Source: Clostridia bacterium
GTDB lineage: Bacteria; Bacillota; Clostridia; Lachnospirales; Lachnospiraceae
Assembly: GCA_009929615.1 (NCBI GenBank)
Contig: SAAB01000005.1
Span: forward strand, 1 to 64,000
DNA length: 64,000 nucleotides
Direction: 5' to 3'
Shown here: positions 8,606-16,476 of the stretch, in pieces
Layout of the letters: each line of letters opens with the position of its first letter
How positions within the stretch are numbered: the stretch's first letter is position 1
The notes under the pieces: model-generated
The model's input: only the letters and a program-made list of their open reading frames with translations
What the model was told of the DNA's origin: nothing
Databases searched by the model: none
Made by a program: the position numbers and the translations under genes

Positions 8606-8685
8606 TTTTGTGCTGATGTCTTCGACATCCCCATCACCTTCTGCCTTTTGTGCTGATGTCTTCGACATCCCCATCACCTTCTGCC
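8606..8685 (-). repeat. Two tandem 40-bp direct repeats
   Basis: Units 8606-8645 and 8646-8685 are identical 40-mers beginning TTTTGTGCTGATGTC on the plus strand. The first 30 bases also occur as the outer arm of the adjacent element at 8686. They appear to be duplications of one end of that element, placed between it and the metN ribosome site. Each unit contains GATGTCttcGACATC, able to fold into a small hairpin. Confidence 0.85.
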
Positions 8686-8804
8686 TTTTGTGCTGATGTC
8701 TTCGACATCCCCATCTCGCAGCATAGCTGCTCGATGATGGACATTCGCCAAATGGCCTTTCGTGCCAGCACGAGGCCGCTTGGCTCATTGTCAGCACAAA
8801 AAAA
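8686..8804 (-). mobile_element. MITE/REP-like repeat, copy A
   Basis: A 119-bp non-coding element bounded by an 11-bp inverted repeat, TTTTGTGCTGA / TCAGCACAAAA. It contains internal hairpins (GCAGC-TAT-GCTGC, TCGTGC-TG-GCACGA, GATGTC-GAA-GACATC). A second copy of the same organisation lies at 48982. Its inner end coincides with the T-tract of the leader terminator. It encodes no transposase and would depend on one elsewhere if mobile. No other copy was found by eye in this window. Confidence 0.7.
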
Positions 8805-8830
8805 GAACAGGCACAAATCTGCGCCTGTTC
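8798..8830 (-). terminator. Leader terminator (attenuator) upstream of metN
   Basis: The minus-strand RNA forms GAACAGGCGCA-GATT-TGTGCCTGTTC, an 11-bp stem with one G-U pair, followed by seven U residues. It lies between the leader peptide stop codon and metN, so readthrough is required for metNIQ expression. The 5' arm (GGCGCA at 8820-8825) can pair instead with TGCGCC at 8877-8882 inside the leader reading frame, which would prevent the terminator. Confidence 0.85.
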
Positions 8831-8844
8831 CTAAATGACTTCCA

Positions 8845-8961
8845 TCACATTCGATTCGGTGGAAGTCCGGATTTTTGGCGCACTTGAACAGACATGTTAC
8901 AGCACATGCCCATGGTATACATCATCTGGTTCATTTTAGAAATTCTAATTTCTGCTTTCAT
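8845..8961 (-). CDS. Met-rich leader peptide ahead of metNIQ
   Basis: A 38-codon reading frame with eight methionines (positions 1, 10, 13, 14, 17, 19, 23 and 38) and a CC pair at 20-21. It starts at ATG 8961 with AGGAG seven bases upstream and ends 15 bases before the terminator hairpin. Its 5' end is about 33 bases from the predicted transcription start. The density of Met codons just upstream of a terminator that controls methionine transport genes fits a transcription-attenuation leader. A small functional protein cannot be excluded. I know of no named family for it. Confidence 0.65.
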   Translation of the reverse strand: MKAEIRISKMNQMMYTMGMCCNMSVQVRQKSGLPPNRM

Positions 8962-9000
8962 ATGTCTGCTCCTTTCTCATACATTTCTTAACATGTTTAC

Positions 9001-9030
9001 ATTATATCAAGGTTAAGAAAAAGGTGTTAA
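9001..9030 (-). promoter_or_regulatory. Predicted sigma-A promoter of the metNIQ leader
   Basis: The minus strand shows TTAACA (9025-9030), an 18-bp spacer and TATAAT (9001-9006). Transcription would begin near 8994, just upstream of the leader peptide. The LysR gene ends 34 bases farther upstream, and a GTTATAAC palindrome in that gap could be part of a regulator site. Confidence 0.75.
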
Positions 9031-9063
9031 TACCGAGATTCTATACTTCGTTATAACTAATAC

Positions 9064-9969
9064 CTATAGCAGTTCTTGCCGATAGTTTTCCAGTTCCTGA
9101 ATATAAAGCTGTCCAATCGGACTGATATTTGAGCCTTTTCGTTTAATATAGCCAATCCTCATCTTCTCTGTTTCCACCAGTGGAACCGCCCGGTAATCTT
9201 CACCGTTTAATTCCTCACAGACGATTCCTGAACACAATGTATACGCATCCAGTCCTACCATCAGGTTAAGTAAAGTTGCCCGGTCATCCGCACGAATAAT
9301 CTTTTTATAGTCATAGGTGCTTTTCATCTCTTCCGCATAGTAAAAGGATTTATTTTTCCCCTGGTCAAAAGCCAGACATGGATAATCTTCCAGCTCTTCC
9401 ATTGAAATAGCCGACTGGTTTGCCAGCGGATGCCTGCTCCAGAGATACACAAAGGTTTCGCACTGGAACAATTCTGTAAATTCCAGGCCATTTTCCTTAA
9501 AAAGCTTCTGCATCACCTGTTGATTAAAATCATTCAGATAAAGAATGCCCAACTCACTTTTAAAATATTTAACATTTTCAATAACCTCATAGGTTTTTGT
9601 TTCATGAATGGCAAATTCATACTCATCCATCCCTGTTTTCTTTACCATTTCCACAAAGGCCTTCACAGCAAAAGTATAATGCTGGGTCGAAACACTGAAC
9701 TTTTTCTTTGATGTTTTTCCAATGTAACGGTTCTCCAACAAGCTGTACTGTTCTGCTACCTGACGTGCATATCCAAGGAATTCTTCCCCTTCCGGTGTAA
9801 TAACAATTCCTCTGTTTGAACGAAGGAAAATATCCACACCAATTTCTTCTTCCAGGTCTTTTACTGTTGAGGACAGACTTGGCTGGGAAATAAAGAGTTT
9901 CTTTGCCGCCACATTCATCGAACCGCTGTCTGCAATGGTAATCACCTGTCGTAATTGTTGTAATGTCAT
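9064..9969 (-). CDS. LysR-family transcriptional regulator
   Basis: A 301-residue LysR-type regulator. The N-terminal winged helix-turn-helix (MTLQQLRQVITIADSGSMN and SQPSLSSTVKDLEEEIG) is intact; residues from about 90 form the periplasmic-binding-like effector domain. The start at 9969 is supported by AGGAGCGG and by the family's usual N-terminus. The gene lies 16 bases after yccF and directly upstream of the metNIQ leader promoter, all on the same strand. It could therefore regulate methionine uptake, belong to the manganese-riboswitch transcript, or both. The effector is unknown. Confidence 0.88.
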   Translation of the reverse strand: MTLQQLRQVITIADSGSMNVAAKKLFISQPSLSSTVKDLEEEIGVDIFLRSNRGIVITPEGEEFLGYARQVAEQYSLLENRYIGKTSKKKFSVSTQHYTFAVKAFVEMVKKTGMDEYEFAIHETKTYEVIENVKYFKSELGILYLNDFNQQVMQKLFKENGLEFTELFQCETFVYLWSRHPLANQSAISMEELEDYPCLAFDQGKNKSFYYAEEMKSTYDYKKIIRADDRATLLNLMVGLDAYTLCSGIVCEELNGEDYRAVPLVETEKMRIGYIKRKGSNISPIGQLYIQELENYRQELL

Positions 9970-9985
9970 TTTATCCGCTCCTTCC

Positions 9986-10345
9986 TCAGACCACACTCGC
10001 ACCAAACGGCATAAGTGCAAGTTTTGCTATTTTAAAATGCTGCATTCCAAAAGGAATACCTATAATCGTTATACATAAAACACATCCCATAAGTGCTGAT
10101 TCTATAGCCAACGGAATGCCTGAAAAAATCATCCATAGAATATTTAAAATAACTGAGCCTGCTCCTCCAACATAAATAACTTCCTTCCCAAAAGGGAAAA
10201 AGGCCAAGGCTGCAAACTTGAAACACTGAGTTCCAATAGGAATCCCAACAATGGTAATGCACCATAAAACCCCTGCCAGACACCAGGTCATCCCACTGAT
10301 AAACCCACCGAAAATAAACCATAATATATTTCCAAGACAACCCAT
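9986..10345 (-). CDS. YccF-domain inner membrane protein
   Basis: A 119-residue protein made of two copies of the YccF domain. The first copy contains CITIVGIPIGTQCFKFAALAFFPFG and the second CITIIGIPFGMQHFKIAKLALMPFG (quoted here as family landmarks in two short stretches around residues 28-52 and 90-114). Each copy has a hydrophobic span. The family function is not established. The gene begins two bases after the unknown 146-residue protein and belongs to the transcript that starts at the manganese riboswitch. An envelope or metal-related role is inference from that position. Confidence 0.85.
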   Translation of the reverse strand: MGCLGNILWFIFGGFISGMTWCLAGVLWCITIVGIPIGTQCFKFAALAFFPFGKEVIYVGGAGSVILNILWMIFSGIPLAIESALMGCVLCITIIGIPFGMQHFKIAKLALMPFGASVV

Positions 10346-10347
10346 AA

Positions 10348-10788
10348 TTATCCCTCCCTGCTATTTAATAGATTATATAAGTCATTCAATATCTGTTTCA
10401 CCTGACGAATTGCTTCATTCAACTGCTCTCTTGTTTCGGCAATACGGCTCTGCACCAAATAATCTGAAATGATATCATCAAAGAAAAAATCGGCAAAGGT
10501 CAGAAATGTGCCTACTTCCAGCTGAAACTGACTCGGCAAATGAACATCCTTTAACTCTTTCTGAAAAATCTGAAGCCGGTATCGGGCATCTTCCATATAG
10601 CCTGTGGCATCGTTCATTTTTGAATGTTTGACAAGACTGGCAAAAAAGCCACCACCAATCATATCAACGAATCCCCAATTGCTGGCACTCTTCAACTTTA
10701 AAGCTGCATTCTCAAGGCTTTCTAATGCCTGTTCTCCAGCTGTAACAGCCTGCTGTACTTCCATACGCATTAATTCATTTTCCATCAT
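10348..10788 (-). CDS. Conserved unknown protein downstream of the Mn riboswitch
   Basis: A 146-residue soluble-looking protein with no signal peptide or membrane helix that I recognise. Residues 1-40 and 110-146 look helical and amphipathic (TAGEQALESLENAALKLKSA, REQLNEAIRQVKQILNDLY). A central segment is richer in glycine and aromatics (NWGFVDMIGGGFFASLVKHSK, FADFFFDDIISDYL). GGAGG lies six bases before ATGATG. It is the first gene after the manganese riboswitch/terminator and overlaps closely with yccF, so the two probably act together. No function can be assigned. Confidence 0.75.
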   Translation of the reverse strand: MMENELMRMEVQQAVTAGEQALESLENAALKLKSASNWGFVDMIGGGFFASLVKHSKMNDATGYMEDARYRLQIFQKELKDVHLPSQFQLEVGTFLTFADFFFDDIISDYLVQSRIAETREQLNEAIRQVKQILNDLYNLLNSREG

Positions 10789-10846
10789 AATTCCTCCTTG
10801 TTTTGTGCAAGCTTTATTGCGGCCTCCGCTTTATTTAAATGCTGAT

Positions 10847-10891
10847 AAAAGAAAAGACTTTTATCATGACGTTAGCCACAATAAAAGTCTT
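10847..10891 (-). terminator. Riboswitch expression-platform terminator
   Basis: AAGACTTTTAT (10881-10891) pairs with ATAAAAGTCTT (10854-10864) across a 16-base loop and is followed by TTCTTTTATC. The 5' arm of this hairpin is also the 3' end of the riboswitch aptamer, so folding of the aptamer and the terminator are mutually exclusive. That layout gives expression when manganese is bound. Confidence 0.85.
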
Positions 10892-10990
10892 GCTGTTTCA
10901 TTTGATACGGATATCCGAGGCTCTAACACCTGAATATCGGTTGACGATCTCAAACCCATCCGTCGCCGGACGTTCAGCTACTCCCTTTAA
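10883..10990 (-). promoter_or_regulatory. yybP-ykoY (Mn2+) riboswitch aptamer
   Basis: The minus strand carries the landmarks of the yybP-ykoY class in order: AAAGGGAGTAGC at the 5' side, CGTCAAC in the middle, and CAGCAAGACTTTT at the 3' side. The last matches the conserved AGCAAGACCUUU closing segment. Members sense Mn2+ and usually switch on exporters such as MntP, TerC-like proteins or P-type ATPases. Here the downstream genes are an unknown protein, YccF and possibly LysR, which is unusual. Confidence 0.88.
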
Positions 10991-11004
10991 CTGCTTATGG
11001 GACG

Positions 11005-11033
11005 AATATAACATATTCTGTAAAAAAAGTCAA
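11005..11033 (-). promoter_or_regulatory. Predicted sigma-A promoter for the Mn riboswitch transcript
   Basis: TTGACT (11028-11033), a 17-bp spacer and TATATT (11005-11010) on the minus strand. The -35 box overlaps the stop codon of the upstream symporter gene, so the riboswitch transcript has its own start within a few bases of that gene's end. Confidence 0.8.
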
Positions 11034-12466
11034 TTCAATCGCCTAAAGTAGTCCTTGGTTTCCCGCACAACCACGTTACTCAGTGCCACAAGGGCTATCA
11101 GGTTCGGCAAAGCCATCAGGGCATTAAATATATCTGCAATATTCCATACAGCCTCTACAGTCATATATGGTCCGATAAAAACAGCCAGTATGTAGAGCCA
11201 GCGATATGAAAATACAACTTTTTTATTTCTATTAAACAGATACTCAATACATCTTTCACCATAATAATCCCATCCGAGAATGGTCGTAAATGCGAAAAAC
11301 ACCAGACAAAGCATCAATACAAAGGATGAAATTTCCGCCGGGAAAGGAAGACCTTTCTGGAATGCTGCCGTTGTAATCTCAACGCCTTCCAGACCCGTAT
11401 TCCAAGTTCCTGTCAATACGATGGAAATTCCTGTCATGCTACAGATAACAACTGTATCGATAAAAGTTCCTGTCATCGAAACCAGACCCTGACGTGCAGG
11501 TTCTTTCGTCTGTGCTGCGGCAGCTGCAATTGGTGCACTTCCCAAACCAGCTTCATTTGAGAAAATTCCACGGGCAATACCCTTTTGCATGGCAACTACC
11601 ATAGAACCCATAACACCACCCGCTAAGGCACTGCCGGTAAATGCAGATTTTACAATGAGTACAACCGCTTCTGGAATTCTTGCTGCATTTGTTATCAAAA
11701 TAAGCGCTGCAAAAGTCACATAAAGTACAGCCATAAATGGAACAACAACTTCTGAAACCTTTGCAATACGTTTAATGCCACCTAATATAACCAGCCCAAC
11801 AATAACGGTCATAATAAGGCAGGTAATAACCGTTACCCATGAATATGTATGCCCCATAAGATTAACCGTTGACTGCATATTCGGGTCGAAGAAATTCTTT
11901 GTCGCAGAAGCAATGCCATTTACCTGAGTAAAAGTACCTATACCAAGTAATCCAACACATGCACCAAAAAATGCAAAAATCTTACCAAGCCATCGAAAGT
12001 TTTTTCCCATACCGTTTTCTATATAGTAGAATGGTCCACCGAGAACATGACCTTCATCATCAATGCTACGATATTTAACCGCCAGCAGCCCTTCCGCATA
12101 TTTCGTTGCCATTCCGAAAAATGCTGCTATAACCATCCAGAACAAAGCCCCCGGTCCACCGGCCGCAATGGCTGTGGCCACACCTACGATATTACCTGTG
12201 CCAATCGTTGCCGATAAGGCGGTACACAAAGCTCCAAAGCTGCTGACTTCGCCGTCTCCGTCATCTTCGTTTTTAAACATATACTTCAATGCTTTTCCCA
12301 AATGGCGAATCTGCAATAAGCCCAGACGTATCGTAAGAAAAATTCCTGTTGCCAAAATGACGACAATCAGGGGCAGTCCCCACACTGCATCATCTATAAC
12401 TTTAATATAATTATTTAACTTGCCGTAAAACTGTCCAAGTGTATTTAACGTTTCCATACGTATCAT
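11030..12466 (-). CDS. AGCS-family sodium(proton):alanine/glycine symporter
   Basis: A 478-residue membrane transporter with about eleven predicted helices. The AGCS signature is seen near residues 80-115 (SATIGTGNIVGVATAIAAGG). Other landmarks are the SNEAGLGSAPIAAAAA segment of the family and GWDYYGERC. The family couples Na+ or H+ to uptake of alanine or glycine; some clostridial members take up other amino acids. The start has only a weak TAGGG site, but the gene sits 16 bases after metY and may be coupled to it, hinting at a sulfur amino acid or a precursor as substrate. Confidence 0.92.
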   Translation of the reverse strand: MIRMETLNTLGQFYGKLNNYIKVIDDAVWGLPLIVVILATGIFLTIRLGLLQIRHLGKALKYMFKNEDDGDGEVSSFGALCTALSATIGTGNIVGVATAIAAGGPGALFWMVIAAFFGMATKYAEGLLAVKYRSIDDEGHVLGGPFYYIENGMGKNFRWLGKIFAFFGACVGLLGIGTFTQVNGIASATKNFFDPNMQSTVNLMGHTYSWVTVITCLIMTVIVGLVILGGIKRIAKVSEVVVPFMAVLYVTFAALILITNAARIPEAVVLIVKSAFTGSALAGGVMGSMVVAMQKGIARGIFSNEAGLGSAPIAAAAAQTKEPARQGLVSMTGTFIDTVVICSMTGISIVLTGTWNTGLEGVEITTAAFQKGLPFPAEISSFVLMLCLVFFAFTTILGWDYYGERCIEYLFNRNKKVVFSYRWLYILAVFIGPYMTVEAVWNIADIFNALMALPNLIALVALSNVVVRETKDYFRRLN

Positions 12467-12482
12467 TTTTCCCTATACCGAC

Positions 12483-13745
12483 TTAAACATTCTTTAAGCT
12501 CTGCTCAATATCGTCGATAATATCCTCCACGTTCTCAAGTCCTACGGAAAACCGTATTAAACCTGGATTCACGCCAGCTGCAATTAACTGTTCTTCTGTA
12601 AGCTGACGATGTGTTGCACTGGCAGGATGAAGCACGCAGGTACGAATATCTGCCACATGAACTTCATTGGAAGCCAGTTTCAATCCATCCATAAAGCGGA
12701 CAGCCGCTGCCTTTCCACCTTTAATGGTAATAGAAATAACGCCGCAGCTTCCTTTTGGAAGATATTTCTGTGCCAGGTCATGATATTTATCTCCCGGTAA
12801 GGCACTATAACTTACGGACTCAATCTTATCCGATGCCTGGAAATATTCTGCAACCTTTAAACCATTCTCACAGTAACGTTCCATACGAATTGGCAGTGTT
12901 TCCAATCCCAAATTCAACAGAAATGCAGAATTAGCTGATGGATATGCGCCAAAGTCTCTCATCAGCTGCATACGTGCTTTGATAATATAAGCCATCTCTC
13001 CGAAGTCCTTTGTATAAACAACTCCATGATAGGACTCATCCGGCTCAGTAAATTCAGGGAACTTGCCATTTGCCCAGTCAAATTTACCACTGTCAACAAT
13101 AACTCCACCGGTCTGAAGTGCATGTCCATCCATATATTTAGATGTGGAATGCACAACAATATCTGCACCAAATTCAAAAGGTTTACAAAGAATCGGCGTA
13201 GCAAAGGTATTGTCAATAATCAGAGGAACACCATTTCTATGGGCAATATTTGCAAATTTTTCAATATCCAGAACAGCCAGTGCAGGATTGGCCAGAGTTT
13301 CTCCAAAGACACAGCGTGTGTTCGGTCTGAAAGCCTTCTGTATAGTTTCCTCATCTGCCTCAGCATCTACAAAAATACATTCAATCCCCAATTTTTTAAG
13401 AGTTACAGAAAAGAGATTAACTGTTCCTCCATAAATCGTTGAGGTACTTACAAAACTATCCCCCGCACTACACAGATTCAAAACAGAAAATAAAGAAGCT
13501 GCCTGACCCGAAGATGTACACATAGCACCTACACCGCCCTCTAAATCAGCGATTTTCTTCTCCACAGCATCTACCGTTGGATTGGCAAATCTGGAATACA
13601 TAAATTCTGTCGGCATATCAAAAAGCTGTCCAATATGTTCTGTTGAATCAAATACATAAGTTGTACTCTGGACAATAGGCATTACCCTTGGTTCTCCATT
13701 TTTCGGTGTATAGCCCGAATGTAAACATTTTGTTTCATCTCTCAT
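12483..13745 (-). CDS. metY: O-acetylhomoserine sulfhydrylase (Cys/Met metabolism PLP enzyme)
   Basis: A 420-residue PLP enzyme of the MetY/MetB family. It probably makes homocysteine from O-acetylhomoserine and sulfide, or methionine from methanethiol. The PLP lysine is in [12 protein letters not shown], and the family segments [21 protein letters not shown] and [10 protein letters not shown] are intact. The long insert near residues 210-240 ([13 protein letters not shown]) is typical of MetY rather than of MetB/MetC. GGAGG precedes ATG, which overlaps the stop codon of the upstream endonuclease IV gene. Together with metK and metNIQ it shows an active sulfur amino acid economy in this stretch. 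Confidence 0.92.
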   Translation of the reverse strand: MRDETKCLHSGYTPKNGEPRVMPIVQSTTYVFDSTEHIGQLFDMPTEFMYSRFANPTVDAVEKKIADLEGGVGAMCTSSGQAASLFSVLNLCSAGDSFVSTSTIYGGTVNLFSVTLKKLGIECIFVDAEADEETIQKAFRPNTRCVFGETLANPALAVLDIEKFANIAHRNGVPLIIDNTFATPILCKPFEFGADIVVHSTSKYMDGHALQTGGVIVDSGKFDWANGKFPEFTEPDESYHGVVYTKDFGEMAYIIKARMQLMRDFGAYPSANSAFLLNLGLETLPIRMERYCENGLKVAEYFQASDKIESVSYSALPGDKYHDLAQKYLPKGSCGVISITIKGGKAAAVRFMDGLKLASNEVHVADIRTCVLHPASATHRQLTEEQLIAAGVNPGLIRFSVGLENVEDIIDDIEQSLKNV

Positions 13746-14656
13746 CTGTTCATTCCTCCACTTTCTGCAAGTTTACTTTTAAGTTCCGGATCAAAAATCC
13801 CCTGTCGGAGCATCTGAATCTCCATTCTATAAGGGGCCCAGGATTTCTTCGCCTGGCTGGCATCGGCCACATAAGGTGTTTCCAAGATCTTTGGTATCTC
13901 CTCAAAATCCTTATGATGTACAATATAATTCAAGGCCTCAAATCCTATCTTCCCAAAGCCGATATTCTCATGACGGTCTTTCGCCGCCCCCGGAACATTT
14001 TTACTGTCATTTATATGAAAAACACCAATCTGGTCTTTTCCTATCAATTTATCAAATTTCTCTATGACACCATCAAAATCATGAACAATATCATATCCGG
14101 CATCACTCGTATGGCAGGTGTCAAAACATACCCTCAGTTTATCATTAAAGACCACTTTATCATAAATCTGTGCTAATTCTTCAAAGGAACGGCCAATCTC
14201 ACTGCCTTTACCTGCCATAGTTTCCAATGCAACATAAACCTTTGAATCTCGATGAAGCACCTCATTTAAAGCTTCGGCAATACGCTCAATGCCTGCTTCT
14301 GCCCCGGCTCCCACATGGGCTCCCGGGTGAACAATTAAGATTCTGCTTCCCATTGCCTCTGAACGGCTCAGTTCCAAATTCATAAAATCTACAGCCAGTT
14401 TGAAGGTTTCCGGTTTTAACGTATTCGCCATATTAATAATATAAGGAGCATGGATAACGATTTCCCCAATCCCCTGCTCTCGCATATATTCCCAGCCCTC
14501 ATCAATTCTGAGTTCACTGATATCTTTTCGCCGGGTATTCTGTGGTGCCCCGGTATATACCATAAATGTATTCGCACCATAGGAATGGGCTTCCCTGGCT
14601 GAACCTAAAAACATCTCTTTTCCACTCATTCCCACATGGGAACCAATCTTCAGCAT
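13742..14656 (-). CDS. nfo: Endonuclease IV (apurinic/apyrimidinic DNA repair)
   Basis: A 304-residue AP endonuclease of the TIM-barrel Nfo family, which cuts 5' to abasic sites using three metal ions. Metal-ligand segments are visible: [36 protein letters not shown] and FHINDSKN. The second ATG at 14656 has the better spacing to AGGAG; an ATG at 14659 is the alternative. The gene is coupled to metY by a four-base overlap and follows the deacetylase by about ten bases. Confidence 0.93.
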   Translation of the reverse strand: MLKIGSHVGMSGKEMFLGSAREAHSYGANTFMVYTGAPQNTRRKDISELRIDEGWEYMREQGIGEIVIHAPYIINMANTLKPETFKLAVDFMNLELSRSEAMGSRILIVHPGAHVGAGAEAGIERIAEALNEVLHRDSKVYVALETMAGKGSEIGRSFEELAQIYDKVVFNDKLRVCFDTCHTSDAGYDIVHDFDGVIEKFDKLIGKDQIGVFHINDSKNVPGAAKDRHENIGFGKIGFEALNYIVHHKDFEEIPKILETPYVADASQAKKSWAPYRMEIQMLRQGIFDPELKSKLAESGGMNR

Positions 14657-14665
14657 CATATCTCC

Positions 14666-15367
14666 TCACCGCGCCCGGTGATAGGCCTCACCATTCTCCA
14701 GCTCTATATTTCGGTGCGCAAATAATTGGTCTACTGTTAAAAAAGTATAACCTATCCGCTTTAATTCGTCAATAATTCCTGCCGCACCCTCTACACCCTC
14801 ATCTGAAATGTCGTGCATCAGTATAATATCTCCATCTCCAACGGCCTCAACTGTTTCTAAGATGATTTCTTCTGCCGAACGCCCTGTCCAGTCCAGTGTA
14901 TCCACTGACCATAGAATAACCGGGCGGTCCAGCCAGTCCTCTAAAATCTTATTAACTTCTCCAAAGGGCGGTCTTAACACCAGATTTTTCTCTCCAATAA
15001 CAGCTTCAATAGCTTCCTCAGATTTTTTAACTTCTGCCTTCTGCTCCGCTTCAGAGAGGCAGGACAAATCCACATGTCGATATGTATGTATTCCTATCTG
15101 ATGCCCCTCTGCGTCCATACGTTTTATTATTTCTGCATTCTCCCCGACCTGTGCCCCTATAACAAAAAATGTTGCTTTGACATTCCTTTCTTTGAGCATA
15201 TTCAGCATTATATCTGTTTTTCCTTCTTTTGGTCCATCATCAAAGGTTAAGGCAACCACTTTCTCGCTCTGGTTTCCCGGTAATGCAAATACATTTTTCG
15301 ATGCAGATACAAGCAATGCCATTAGAAGAAGCAGCATCGCTGCTGTCAAAACATGAAACTCTTTCAT
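14666..15367 (-). CDS. Secreted polysaccharide deacetylase (NodB domain)
   Basis: A 233-residue protein with an N-terminal signal/anchor helix (residues 5-22) and a NodB catalytic domain. The metal-binding and catalytic motifs are all present: TFDDGP, GIHTYRHVDLS, RPPFG, DTLDW and LMHD. Such enzymes remove acetyl groups from peptidoglycan or another cell-surface glycan; spore members (PdaA-like) act on cortex. No cleavage site is certain, so it may stay membrane-tethered. It heads the small run deacetylase-nfo-metY-symporter. Confidence 0.9.
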   Translation of the reverse strand: MKEFHVLTAAMLLLLMALLVSASKNVFALPGNQSEKVVALTFDDGPKEGKTDIMLNMLKERNVKATFFVIGAQVGENAEIIKRMDAEGHQIGIHTYRHVDLSCLSEAEQKAEVKKSEEAIEAVIGEKNLVLRPPFGEVNKILEDWLDRPVILWSVDTLDWTGRSAEEIILETVEAVGDGDIILMHDISDEGVEGAAGIIDELKRIGYTFLTVDQLFAHRNIELENGEAYHRAR

Positions 15368-15443
15368 TTTCTAACCGGCTCCCAACTTCAGGATTCAGAT
15401 TAATATATGCTGCATCAGGGGTATGTTATCCTGTTTTTTGCGC

Positions 15444-15488
15444 AAAAAAGAGCTAAGTCCAGCTGATTAAATCAGCCACCCTTAGCCC
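15444..15488 (-). terminator. Terminator of the cell-wall protein operon
   Basis: The minus strand shows GGGCTAAG, an inner GGCTGATT-TA-AATCAGCT hairpin, CTTAGCTC and six T residues. It lies just after the cohesin-like gene and separates the secreted-protein operon from the deacetylase. Confidence 0.88.
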
Positions 15489-15504
15489 TTTTTCTATTTA
15501 TTCT

Positions 15505-16461
15505 TTATTCTGCGATATAAGTGTCTGGTTCTGTTTCGCTGTAAGCCTGAACATCTCCAAGTAATTCATCACCTAAAGTTTCGCTTTCTGTTTCAGATTC
15601 TGTTTCCGTCTCAGTTCCTGACTGGCTTTCCTTCAAGCTTTCGCTCTCTGTTTCCAATCCGGTCTCTGTTTCAGATTCTGTTTCTGTTTCTGTTTCGGTC
15701 TCTGTTTCAGATTCCAGTTCGTGGTCAAGGCGGGTTATATTAAACACATAGGTCTGTGTATTTCCTGCCGGTGCCGTTACAAGAATCTCAAATCGATTAA
15801 GACCCATATCCAAAACCAGATTCTCAGGAGATAATACAACGCTGTCTTCCTGCATTGGAATAACAGAACAGATAAACATCTCCATACTCTGTCCAACTTC
15901 TAAATCGTATTCATACACATCCGGTTTAAAAGTTTCGTCTAATTTTTCAACTCCCGCAATCATAATCTCTTTGATACGGGCATCCTCTGAAATCGCATTA
16001 TTAACAACAACCTCAAGAGATGTTGAATCGCCGCTCAGGCTTGTCATTTCAACAGACTCATATCCTTCAATATAGGCATCATGAAGTGTAAGTTCTACCG
16101 TTCCTACTTCTAATGCTTTAAATGTCAGTTCATAAGATTTCTCTGTTTCACCATAAGCGAGTGTTTCTATAATCTGAATCTCACCATTAGCTCCTGTAGC
16201 CAAGTCGTTGGATGTTCCCACCAACTCAAGCTTTTCAGGATCATAGGTTAAATCTGCTTTGATGTAGCTCATTGGTTCACCTGCAGAAGCAGTAACAACT
16301 ACTTTAACTTCATCGTCTTTACCTACAGTCGAAGATTCTGCGGATACAGTCATCTGCATGCCTGACGCGTCTGTACGCAGTCCACCAAATGCCAAAGCGC
16401 CGACCACTGCACAAAGGGTTAAAACCGTTGCACATATAATTGAAATCGTTTTTTTATTCAT
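15505..16461 (-). CDS. Secreted cohesin-like/cadherin-like surface protein with acidic tail
   Basis: A 318-residue exported protein. A signal peptide or anchor covers residues 5-28. Residues about 35-150 look like a cohesin-type beta-sandwich (AESSTVGKDDEVKVVVTAS, IKADLTYDPEKLELVG). Residues about 160-250 fit a cadherin-like beta-sandwich domain (VYEYDLEVG, QTYVFNITR). The last 65 residues are a low-complexity Ser-Glu-Thr tail. Function is unknown; it may organise partners on the cell surface. GGAGAT precedes ATG, 15 bases after the glucosaminidase gene, and both products share the same type of cadherin-like domain. Confidence 0.78.
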   Translation of the reverse strand: MNKKTISIICATVLTLCAVVGALAFGGLRTDASGMQMTVSAESSTVGKDDEVKVVVTASAGEPMSYIKADLTYDPEKLELVGTSNDLATGANGEIQIIETLAYGETEKSYELTFKALEVGTVELTLHDAYIEGYESVEMTSLSGDSTSLEVVVNNAISEDARIKEIMIAGVEKLDETFKPDVYEYDLEVGQSMEMFICSVIPMQEDSVVLSPENLVLDMGLNRFEILVTAPAGNTQTYVFNITRLDHELESETETETETETESETETGLETESESLKESQSGTETETESETESETLGDELLGDVQAYSETEPDTYIAE

Positions 16462-16476
16462 GGTCTATCTCCTTTC

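Noticed and set aside
8600-8816. Small minus- and plus-strand open frames through the repeat element
   Set aside because: They arise from the repeat DNA, have no ribosome site of their own, and their protein similarity between copies follows from nucleotide similarity.
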